A DNA stretch of 64,000 nucleotides from Symsagittifera roscoffensis (Eukaryota; Xenacoelomorpha; Acoela; Convolutidae): the NCBI RefSeq assembly GCF_963678635.1, contig NC_087071.1:37721858-37785857 (forward strand). Reading direction: 5' to 3'. Shown here in pieces: positions 12,419 through 23,500 of the stretch. Positions within the stretch are counted from its first letter, which is position 1. Each line of letters begins with the position of its first letter. The notes beneath the pieces are model-generated. The model was not told the origin of the DNA and did no database searches. It saw only the letters and a list, made by a program, of their open reading frames with translations. The position numbers were made by a program, and so were the translations under genes.

Positions 12419-12700
12419 CTAGCTTGCTCTGTGGACCCTTGAAAATTCAGCACTCATCCCATTGGAGCTTGGACCAGCTGCAGTCCCAGTAGCGATATCG
12501 GATCCCGCCCGATAATGAACGGTCTGCACCCCCCCCCCAATCACAGTGAAGTCAGCCTCGGTCGACCATAGATTCAAATATAGCATCACTTCCATCTTCT
12601 CCGTCAATTTTAGCGGGTTATTGCCAAAATTTCTAAATCTATGTTCGTTTGGCCCCAAAGGTAACAACTTTATTGACTCTGCACCCAAATTTTGTTTTAG
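12419..12700 (-). pseudogene. Relic C: protease region
   Basis: An open minus-strand frame of about 90 codons carries KLLPLGPNEHRFRNFGNN, then KMEVMLYLNLWSTEADFTV and a VQTV stretch. This is the pattern seen between the aspartic protease and the reverse transcriptase of gypsy elements, where a VLGRD-type motif usually follows; here that motif is lost. The catalytic DSG/DTG is not visible. It lies between the gag remnant upstream and the reverse transcriptase remnant downstream. Confidence 0.5.
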
Positions 12701-12801
12701 CTCCTCAATTGTAAAAATAGAAATGGGCGATCGCTTATTGCATCAGCTTACCTTAATTTTTAGCGGTAATTTCATTCATTCATCAATGCTACTTTCAGCT
12801 C

Positions 12802-13510
12802 TCAATCTTCCCTCTTTTTGCGAATCGACAAGACGACGTTGTCATTGAAGCTAATTGAGTCCCATCCATGGGATCGTGATAGTTTGTCGCTAACCCATCC
12901 TACCGAAATTTTGTGTTGAGATGAGATGTCCTCGTGCACCAGGAATTGCTCAGTATCAACGTCCTTGCCGTGTCTAAGTCCCTTCTGTCGTCGGTTCATT
13001 CGCCGTTTTTACCGATACGTCGTTTGTAGGGCCTCGACTTTCGCAATAATTTCTGGCAGAACATTTTGTAATATGGTCCTTTGTAAACCGAATTTGGTCT
13101 TAACTGAACCAAATTCGTTTTGATCCTTCTTGAAGAATTCCTCAGCTTGGTCTAAAATTAGAGAGTAGCGGGTTGTGGCCAGTTTCGTATTAAGTTTCCG
13201 GTTGTGCGAATTGTCCTGCACACGTTCAGACAGTCACAAGTATGAAATCAAGACCAGCAATTGCTCGGCCTACACACAATGTTTCCATAACGCGTCCGCT
13301 GCTACCGCAGTGATCTGCGATGCCGTTAGTCCTTCATCCAAGTAAAACGATATGGGATTGAAACACTGGTTTTGCGACAACACTCCAAATTGAATCAGTT
13401 CAACCAGTGTTCCCACATTATCGGGCAATCTACACAATCACGCGGCCAAAGGATCGTTATTACCAGCTGGTTCTTCCTCGCCCAAGCCCGTTTTTTGTGG
13501 GCTGCGCCAT
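12802..13510 (-). pseudogene. Relic C: gag remnant
   Basis: A possible start (MAQPTKNGLGEEEPAG) lies at 13510 just inside the LTR-like segment. The frame is soon broken by a stop but continues with LPDNVGTLVELIQFGVLSQN and related text. A second stretch (13221-12802, one internal stop at about 13006-13008) is rich in Lys, Glu and Gln and predicted helical. No zinc knuckle is visible. It is called gag because of its position at the 5' end of an element whose protease, reverse transcriptase, RNase H and integrase follow in order. Confidence 0.45.
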
Positions 13511-13720
13511 TTGAAAATTTCTAATCCGATAATATAAATTCAATAACAATTCAATAGAAGTAAGTGTCCGTGTCTTTACTATAAACCATGTTCACTGTTT
13601 TAGCACCGTCGGACTCAAACCGAGGCTGTCAACAGTTCCCAAACTTTCAGTACCAGTCATGAAGATCATTACCAAGAACTGAACTCAATAAAAATAACAA
13701 AAACTGTATTTGACAACATA
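13511..13720 (-). repeat. LTR-like segment of relic C, proximal copy
   Basis: This direct repeat of 7589-7780 (and of 8784-8975) is the proximal flank of the relic C coding remains. The gag ATG lies at its left edge. Divergence from the distal copies is clearly greater than between the two tandem units, consistent with an old insertion. Confidence 0.45.
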
Positions 13721-13739
13721 TTTGTTTTTTTTTCACTGA

Positions 13740-14435
13740 TTAGGGTGTTTTTTACCAATATTTTAACAATTTCAACGTCTAGTCTATTAAGTTTTCATAT
13801 ATAATCTAAGCTAGTCCGGAGGAAAATCATGCATGTTAACCTATGTTGATTGATAAACAATTGCAATTTAAGCGATGTTTATTGATGATTCATTCATGTT
13901 TGTGTATCAAAAGTGATTATCATTAAAATGTTTTTAAGGTCAACTTTTGAGCAAACAGATTGATCCAAAAAAACTCTCCATCGATGAGCTAAAATCAGAA
14001 GAAGAGAGCTGTTTACTGCAAACTATATCTTTCAGGGGTGATTTGAGTATATAATATCTCTCGCAGTAAGAAAAAGTACACCTTTGAAAAACTTTCAAAA
14101 ATATATACATATATCAGTTTTTTATAGGAATTGTTACAAAAAATTACAGAAAGTTTCAGAAAGAAGTTCAGAAAATAAGGAAATCTTCAAATCATTTACT
14201 TAAAAAGGTCCATTTCCAGGTGTTTATTTTCTGAAAAACTAATTTCCCTAAACTATTTTATCAAGAATATTTTAGAAATCAAAATTGAATTAGATTTATA
14301 ATTCACTGCAAATATTATAATTAGTATCTCAATTGATTCTTCCCTTCTGCCAATCTTCTTGCTCCACCTCACAATCCATTATAAACTATTTAGTTAGCTT
14401 TTGGACTGGATTGATGGGAAGAATCTCAATCCTTA
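13740..14435 (-). other. 3' untranslated and flanking region of the host gene
   Basis: No coding sequence is visible. Immediately after the host stop codon on the minus strand the sequence is AT-rich. I could not pick out a standard AATAAA within the first 150 bases, so the polyadenylation site is not defined. Confidence 0.4.
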
Positions 14436-14528
14436 TCACAGATCAGTCTCGTCCGCTCCTATTGACCCCCCAGTGGTCCCCCCTATGGTCCCCACGGTAT
14501 CCTGTGTCCACGTTCCATCCATCGTATC
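14436..14528 (-). CDS. Host gene terminal exon (residues 510-539 and stop)
   Basis: 93 bases in phase 0 after the acceptor TTAATTAACAG, encoding a Gly/Thr-rich end (DTMDGTWTQDTVGTIGGTTG, then the acidic GADETDL) and a TGA stop. The fit of frame, acceptor and composition with the preceding exon is the reason for choosing it as the last exon. Confidence 0.65.
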   Translation of the reverse strand, partial: DTMDGTWTQDTVGTIGGTTGGSIGADETDL

Positions 14529-17500
14529 CTGTTAATTAAAAAAGCTGAAAGTTTCATCAATACACATATTCAAATTAACAAAGCGTTTAAAATTGGAAAC
14601 TTAAACGCGTCTTTTTCTGTTTTGGTTGAATTGAGAACAAAAGTCGGTTGCTTCGATTTTTTTTTTCAAAAAACGTTTTGCTAAATTCGCGGCCGAAATT
14701 TTGTGTAAAAAAGGGTAATTTTTGACATTTTTTATTAGATAAAAATCACGCAAAAACTGCGGGGTAAAAAAGCATCATATTATTTCTGGCGCCCGAGGGT
14801 TGTAGTACTACTTACCTGTGTAAAGCCTTCTGTGTTGGTAATGGTCGGCTCCCCCGTCTCGGCGTCTAGTGCCAGTCTAGCCAGTCGTCTGGCCTGTCCC
14901 AGGTCCATGTAGGTGTCGTAGTGCTCCTTTCTCTTAGCCACAAACTCCGAAGACTCTTTGCTGAAAAAAATTACTCTCAAAACCCGGGAAGAGGTCACGA
15001 ACTTCGGTCAAATAATAGAAGCAATACCCACGGCAGGAAAGTTGAATTCCCAACAAAACTTTTAAAATTGCTCAAAATTGACTCGTATTTCTCTATTTTT
15101 CACTTTTAAATGCGGAACTTCCCGGACTGAAGAATGCTCGATCTCTAGAGCGAAATATCCAATCAATGCCCAATTTTTGACACGATAACAAACGAGCTTA
15201 ATTTGTAACAGAACAAGTGTCAAAACAGGGTCGGGTCATGAGTTAATAAGGGCAAGTTATTGGGTCAATCTGCATACAAGGTTAACGAAGGGTGCCTTTG
15301 CTTCAGGTGTATAGCCTTTTGTTTGTATTGATAGAACCTAGAACGTGATGTTTCAATTTATGGTTGATGGCAACTCTTTTAGAAATCATGCTGCGTGTGT
15401 CGAATCGCCAACTGTTCAATTGAGAGGCATAAGCAACATTCTTTTTTTCCAAAATGCTGCCTTGTATAATGTTCTTTCAGTCATCTTAATACACTTAATG
15501 AGTATGAATATGAATGTATATCGGTGGGTGTTACCTGGCGGAATCTGGGTCCTTGAGGGACTGCTCGAACCTTAAAGCCACAAGATCCTCCCCACCATCC
15601 TCCTCGTCATCATTAAGTCCTCTCTCCTTCGGCACTAACTGCACCTAACACAACAGAAACGAGATAATAAATAAATCAACAGACACATAAAAGTCTTGTT
15701 CAAACGCATTTTTTGTCGCAACTTTAATTTTTAACGCAATTAATTTTGATTCCTGAGTGAAGCTGGCGAATGCGACCAAGGACATTAAATAAACTGACTC
15801 TGCAAGCTCTCCCAGAACACTGTAAAGACCCTATTTTGCGTGCAAAATTCAAAAAACACAAAAATGCCGCTTTTAGGATGCGCTTTCCTTCAAAGTTAAG
15901 ATATAGGCGCCAATGGCGCCATTGAAAAACTTTAATTTTGGTCGGCCGAAAATGGATGCCACTTAATAATATCAAAGGTAGCGCCTGTGGGTCGACGAGG
16001 GGGTCAAATCCCTGATCTTTTGATTGCTGTTTTTGGGATTCGAGCAAAAGTTTTTTTCTCAAAACGCTTCGATAGATATTTATTGGAAAAATTAGGAGCT
16101 GAAGTCTGTAAAACTTAAAAAATGAAGCACACAGACACTTTACACACTATTTATTCCAGAGAGAAAGAAAGAATTTATTTCTCATTAATAATTGCAAATT
16201 TGCATATACAGAGAACTTAAAAATGAAGCACCAGAAACAGTGAGGGGACTGTTAACGAACCCAATTTGGTTACACAGCACTCCAATTTTTTGTTTGCTTT
16301 TTTGGATAATTCGATCATAACTTGACAAATACCTGAATAAAAAATAAACGAATTCGTAGGTTGCAGGAAAAAAAACTGCTGGAAATCCAAATTCCAGCAC
16401 AAAGTCCTATTTTAAATAAGAACGCTAAAACTCAAGCACCGCTGACATATTTTTTGAACAATTAAAGCAGAAACGATTTTTTGTGTTTTTTTCTTAAGTT
16501 TTCACCAAAATTTGAGCTGCTTTTTTTCGGTGAGGCGTCCCAGTGAAAACTGATTTTTATTGTGAAGCTGGCGAATATAAGGCCCTTGAAGAACTTGCAC
16601 TTGCTGCCTATAAATGGAGCCAGATTAAACGCAATATCAACGTGGAAACGGGAAGAAACCTGATGCGGGAACTAGGGTCGCGCAATAATGAGATTGCTAT
16701 TGCTCTAAAAGTCGGCCTCAACAAAAATACCCTGAAGTTTTACGACCGCCTTGCGGATGCGCCGAGTAGAGAGCTTTGAGATTCACCGGGCCCTTCGAGA
16801 TCAAGACCTTCCGGTACGAGTACTTCAGAATCTCTTCAGAGTTGTTACATAGCCCTGATAGTGTAAAAGTTTTTAGAAAATGTCTAGACCAAAACTCTGG
16901 CAAACCACTTTATAGACTGGCAAAATTCAAGATCGTTTGAGTCACAAACAACACGTACATTACGAATACGGGAAAAGTTCACCGGAAGAATCATATAGCT
17001 TTAAAACACAATATTTATAAATGTGAGATTTTGGCTAAAATATCAGCAGCAGCTCCCGTTCGGGGAGTCAGGATTGGACAAATGCCTCCACGAAAAATTG
17101 CGCCAAGAGGCCAAACTATTACGCCTACGCCGCGTTGCCCTATCACGATAGTGCCTGCTTCTCATCAGCGGTCGACTGCTCCACCAGTGGTCTGGTTGTC
17201 GGACTCGGACACTCAAGAGGCTCTGTCCCGGACTCAGTCACCCAGGCGGTATCCTCGTGCGATGTCCACGCCCCAGCCGACCTCAAAAACCTCGTCAGCG
17301 ACTCTCCAGGGATCATCAACGAATCTTGTTCCTCAGACACCTTCTACGTTAATGCACTCATCCTTGCCTTTGGACTCGCCTTTGGGAAATCTGAAGGCCT
17401 CGAATACCTCTGTGGCCACCCTACATGCCGCAGACACCGCAGCCTCTACCCTACGATCCCGATACACCGCTCAAACGATTCCGGATAACTCAGCGGGGCC

Positions 17501-20500
17501 ATCATCATCTCCAGGCCCAGAGGCGACAGACCTCGCCAAACCGGGTCCCTCTACTTCGGAAAGTCTAGTTCAAGCCAAACCGGCTCAGCCAACGGTGCAG
17601 GATGACGTGGAGTCGCAAACCTCCTCGTCCCCAAGTGCTGGGGCGTCAGGTCGCCATAGAAAAGCTCTAGCTCGCTACGACAGTCCGATACGCCACTCAG
17701 TAAAGGAGGTGGAAGAAAGCGTAGCCACTTCTCCGTCGACAGGTCAGTTCGGTGGCAGTTCCCCAGTCACCGCAAAGCGACGATTCATTAGAAGAAACAC
17801 CGAGGGCTTTGTGCAGTCATGTTCTTCGACTAGTAGACATTCCCCAAAAGAGATCGTATTTAAAGAATAAACATCTCCAGTATCTAACCTCTCTTAAAAC
17901 GTTTGTTAAAACTCTATTCAGTGCCGTCGTTTTAAACTGTTATACTTTATGCCTAGTCTTTTTCTCACCCTGGCGCTGATGTTGTTTATATTAAGAAACA
18001 ATTTATTGTATAAGATTTTTTTTGTTGCCCCCGGGTATGTCATGCCACGCATAGAACATAGTATGTTTATTCGTTGCATTATTGCAGCAATTATTGCAGT
18101 GGCGTCAAGGTCGCTCATCATCCGTGCTATGCTATATCTCACGGTGCTTAATCTTTTGTTTATCTGTCTGTTCATCCGTGTTAAGATACAGACCTCTTCA
18201 AAATTGTTTACGTTAGCTAAAAAAACATTTGTCCTTAACTACTTGAAAACCCTTTGATTATACAAGGTTAATTCTGGATCGGATAAGATCCTTTATAAGT
18301 GCGATACTAAATAAATAACTACAACTGTAGTATATAAGTAGTATCGTACTTATAAAGGATCTTATCCGATCCAGAATTAACCTTTTATAATCAAAGGGTT
18401 TTCAAGTAGTTAAGGACAAAGGTTTTGTTAGCTAACGTAAACAATTTTGAATAGGTCTGTATCTTAGCACAGATGAACAGACAGATAAACAAAAGATTAA
18501 GCACCATGAGATATAGCTTAGCACGGCTGGTGGGCGACCTTGACGCCACTGCAATAACTGCAGCAATAATGCAACGAATAAACATACTATGTTCTATGCG
18601 TGGCATGACAGCACCGAAAACGCTTGTTACAAAATCAATGACGATCAGCCGAAAATGAGTCAAATTCGTCAGGAGGTTACCTACGGTACCTCGACATGTT
18701 AGTGTAAATCCTATGTAATTATGTTATGTCTATACCTCAGGCATCAAGGCCACTTGTACTGTTCATTTTCGTTGACACTTGTGCTGACTATTGCGTTATT
18801 TGCGCTTTACCGTTAATTTAGATTAAGGTTGCGAGCTCATTTCTCATTTTTTGTTTATACTCTGAAACATACTAGAGTATCTGATTATCTAAATTTAATT
18901 TCTATTTTTCTAAGTTTTTATTAAATTACATTGTCCTTTCACCACTCTAAAAAAATTATCTCCTATAAAGGTTAAATCTTTGGGTTCTACTTAGGATTAC
19001 TGCAATGTGACCGTTTTCAACCTGTTCCACAACTGCATGTCAATTTTTTAAAACACGACTAATTGGGATTATATAGTAAGATTGAGGGAGTTTCTCATGC
19101 GTGAAGAAAGTAAACGCGAAAAAACGTTTTCAGCCAATCAGAGCATTTTAAATTAATGAGCGATAAATTCAGTCAGTTTTGGACTGCTTGAAGAGTTTTA
19201 ATTTGTGGAGATTTTTTTCGCGTTCAAGTGTTACGGGCATGAGAATGGCCATGTTTGGTCTTACCCTCTCGACTGTTTCTCTGAAGGATATCGCAGACTC
19301 TCTCCTCTGTAAATAAGGACGAGCACCAGATGCATCCGCCTGTCCACAAACACAAACACAAGGGAAAATAATGAATTACTTTGCAAATACTTCGGGGATA
19401 AATCATTTTAATGGTCGCATTTGGGAGCTCAGAGTATCTTAGGTAGAACGACACAAAAATTTCAAAACCACCCTAAAGGTCTCAAAATACAAGTTGAGCT
19501 CGAAAGTTGCGCCTTCTGCTATACCCACTTAAGTCCATACACAAAGCTTCCATAACCATACCTCTTCCCCGGGCGGGATCACTTTCTTCCCACTATGGCC
19601 ATGATTATGACCATGACCATGACCATGACCATGAACATGACCATGAGCATGACCATGGCTTTGATCTGTCCCTGACGTGAGTTCGTGCTCCTGTTCTACT
19701 GATGTGCTCATGACCACAGTTCTACTTCTGGGGTCGAGAGAGGTCATCAGTTCATGGCTAGTGTCCACGCTGAGACTGGGGGGTTCGGCGGCTGTAATCA
19801 CACAACCATCTGTGTAATATGATAATATTTGATGCTTTAATCTATTTTTTTTTTGATAAAAAATAATGAATATTATCTAACGGACAAAAATTTTTTTAGA
19901 AATTAATTTCGATAAATTTAGTTCTCCTTGAACTTTTATTTGTTTTCATGTTATAAGATTCGGCTCTTTTTCACCACTAATCCCCAAATTTAAAATTTAT
20001 TTTTGAAAAATTAAATCAACATGCTCATAATGCAATATTATTTGGAATAGAGAACAGTATTAACAATTGTGAACAGATTAATTCTTAATATTTTATATTC
20101 TAGCAACATGAACAGTGTATTTAGCCATAATAACACGTAAAACAACTCTGATAAAAAATTTTAAAATATGGGGGTGGGATGGAAAAGAGTCTAGGCTCCA
20201 TTAGGGGGAGGGGGGGGGTATAATGGGAAAGAGCCGTGAAAATAAAGTTTACTCTACCTCCTTCCACCTCCTCCCCCAAGCTATTCTCCCTCCCTCTGCC
20301 TGCCTGTTGTTCCTGCTCCAGTGTCTGGGAAGCTAGTCTCCTGGCACTTCCAAATGGCACGTATGTTTTGTAGTGTGCTTTCCTCTTGCTCTGGAACTCG
20401 GAGGATGGACTAGAAAAATGCTGGTCTAGCTAACTGCACATTAACAATACATATTAAAAAAATTAGTTTGCTATTTGCATCTATTTTACAGTTTTGCGAG

Positions 20501-23500
20501 CCAAAAAACCGACCAAAAATCACTTTTGAATCTGCTCATTTTAAGTTTCGACCGTGCTCGAGGTATGTTTCGAGTTTGTGCTCGTTTCGACTATTCTTTT
20601 TCGGTCGAGCACCGACGTTTGCTCGAATTTGAACGTTGGAACATAAAGTGAGCACCTCGATTCGGGAAGGAAGGCTAACGAATTGTTTCAACTCGATTAT
20701 TTTTTCACAAATAGTTTTCGGTATGTCTCTTAGTTTGTTAGGTGGTTTTAAAACTCAAAGAAACTGTAGAAAAATACACTGTAAACAGTTGGAAAAAGCT
20801 TTTTTAAATATCAGTAACTGGAGTCTTATTGTTTCAAGTTTAAAAAGAATTTTTAAGGTCAATTTTTTTTATCGCGGCCTCAGTTTTTTGGAAAGCCAGA
20901 TTTTTGAGAAGAAAATAAAGTCTCGGTAGAACTGTTTGTTTCAATCATACGTCGGATTGAGTCAAAACGAGATTGACTGCTCTATTTCTCAAACAACCTT
21001 GAAAGTTTTGAGATAATTGAAAATAGAAGCCGTAGTGTTTTTGTCCGTCTAAACTCACTCTTTTTGCTCTCCAACTTCTGCGCTGCGCTGCAAACGTCCG
21101 GTCTCGTCCTCCTCAACCTGAAGAACAGAAGAACAGAAGATCAAAAAACAATGAGGGCAATGTAAACAACCACCCCCCCCCCCCCCCCCCCCCTCCTGAA
21201 CTAGACTAAAAACATTATTCTCCGCAAAAAATTCTGTGGACCTTCCTCGTCAAAATTTAATTTGGATTTAAGATTTAAATCAGGCCCCACAGAATTCTGC
21301 TAGCAGCAGAAATTGTAGAATTTGCAGAATCTACAGAATTTGACTTATGGAGCAGAACATTTTATAAAGCAACAGATAGAGAAGAACTTCGATCAATTTT
21401 TCTCAAAAATCTTTTTGAAATCATTCTATTTCTCGGAAATACCAAATACGCATCTATCCTCTACCCGACTAAATTTTTATCAAAATTTGAATCTATCCGC
21501 GACACTACTGATATACTATTTTGCTTCCAGAGAGTCCTTTCTCGTTTTTCAAATTAATTTTTCCTCAAACAGCGACAAAGCGTAAATTTTTTTAATTAAA
21601 CGCATGATTAATGAGAACTTTCATGGAGCACAAAAAAGCAGAATCTTTTGCTATTATGCAGCAGCCCTATTTGGGCCTTGGATTTAAATTACTTAAAACT
21701 GCATTACAAAAATACTCGATACTGATCGGCCAAAAATTCCAATTATAAACCAAATTAACCATTTAGAGCATCAGCACTAAAGCAAGACTTTCAGCTCTAG
21801 CTGCCTGTATTGTATCGAATAAGACAACCGACAGCTAACGATTGCCAATTGCTTTCCAGATTACGCTGGCAGTGCAATTCAGTACTTTTCGAGTTACCCA
21901 CGGTGACAAATTGGTTAAAAATCGAGTATCTACAGGAATAAAATACAGATTTTAGACCTGTTGTAATTTTATCTAGTAAAACTTCGATTATTTAGTTTTA
22001 AAAATAGATCATAATACTTTTTGTTGTGCGAAAAATTTCTGCTGTATATCTTCATTATTTAATCATTACCAAAACACTTTAAATTTTTTTTAAATTGGTA
22101 TTAACTTTTTATTGGTATCAAGATCGTATACAGATTATTTAAAGATTCTCTACAGATTATCAACAGATTTTTTACAGATTGTCTACTGTCTACAGATTAT
22201 ATACTGATTACAAGCAGATTATACGCAGACTGTATACAATTTATGTAAAAATTATCTACAGATTTTATACAGACTGTATAAATATCATATACAGTTTTTA
22301 TACTGATTTTCTCAACAAAATCACTAATCAGATAATATAGGTATACTGAAAAAAAATATAATGTCGGGTTTTCATTGAAATTTTTTTCCTGTTACTTGAT
22401 CTGAAAAAAAATTAAAATCAGTATTGTTGAAACGGTAGAAAGTTGATCTTTTACAAGTGTTTTGAAAAAAAAATTACACTAGTCCATTTTCTTGCCGCGG
22501 GAACCCTTACATAAAAACGTTTTTCTCAGCAGTATAGTAGTGTTTTCTTCAGCATTACAGTACTGAAGAAAGTCTTTCCTGCCAACAAAATTTTGTTGAA
22601 TTTGTGAAAAAAATCACTAAATCAAACTCTGATCAGTCAAAATTGAAATTGTTACGGCCCCTTTATTTCTTAAGCAGTATAATAGTTTTTGAACAGATTT
22701 TTTTTCAAGATTATATGCGGACTATCTACAGTTTATCTACAGAGTATATACAGGTTTTATGGAGGGGAAAATCGTTTATTTTGGCACTACAAACTAGTTA
22801 TTTTTGGTCAAAAAAAAATAGATCATATCCGATAATAGATTATATAGATTATCTATTATCTGATAATAGATTATATATAATCGATTATTGCACGTAAATT
22901 AGTTGTAGCTAATTCGATTCTACAGTTACGTTAATCTGTAGATTTTTTTTTACTATACAATCAATTTTTTTCCTTTTTTGTCAGTGCGGAAAGATTTCAT
23001 TAAATCTTTCCCCTAACTCTGGTCAGAGATAGAATCAGCACCAAAAACGGCAGTGCAATCCAGTACTGTCCCAGTGCAATTTTTCGACTTTTTATTCTAA
23101 TCAAAGAGAACGCAGTTAAAACATAGAGTTAAATATCTGTTTTCAAGATATCTGTAATACATTGTGTCCCAAAATTAGGGCCAAACTTGCATCCATTTTA
23201 AGCCTTTACTAACTAAAATATGATTTTCATATCAGGTTATCTAAAAGAAAAAAAACTAATATGACTATTGAACAATCTATTATAATCCCTATTTTTGAAT
23301 CTAAAGTAATGTAAGTATTATTGCAACTTACTCAAATATAAACAATCGTTTGTTATCAATCATTAAAAATAATTATTATCGAATACATTTTTCTCTTTTG
23401 AAATAAAAACTAATTTCATCAGTTACAATTAAAAAGAATTTGCTTTTTTGCCTATTTTCCTTCAATTTTGCGTGTAAAGTGCTAATAGCTTATGCTTCTT

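Noticed and set aside
17135-17488. 117-codon frame overlapping the orphan Ser/Pro-rich ORF
   Set aside because: The longer frame (17082-17870) covers it fully and has the more consistent composition.
17949-18663. 102- and 90-codon frames on opposite strands with near-identical products
   Set aside because: They are the two arms of the foldback repeat read outward, so the similarity comes from symmetry and not from gene duplication.
22120-22330. A CRISPR-like array from the regular ACAGATTAT motif
   Set aside because: The units and spacers are irregular, AT-rich and short, and the context is a eukaryotic intron.
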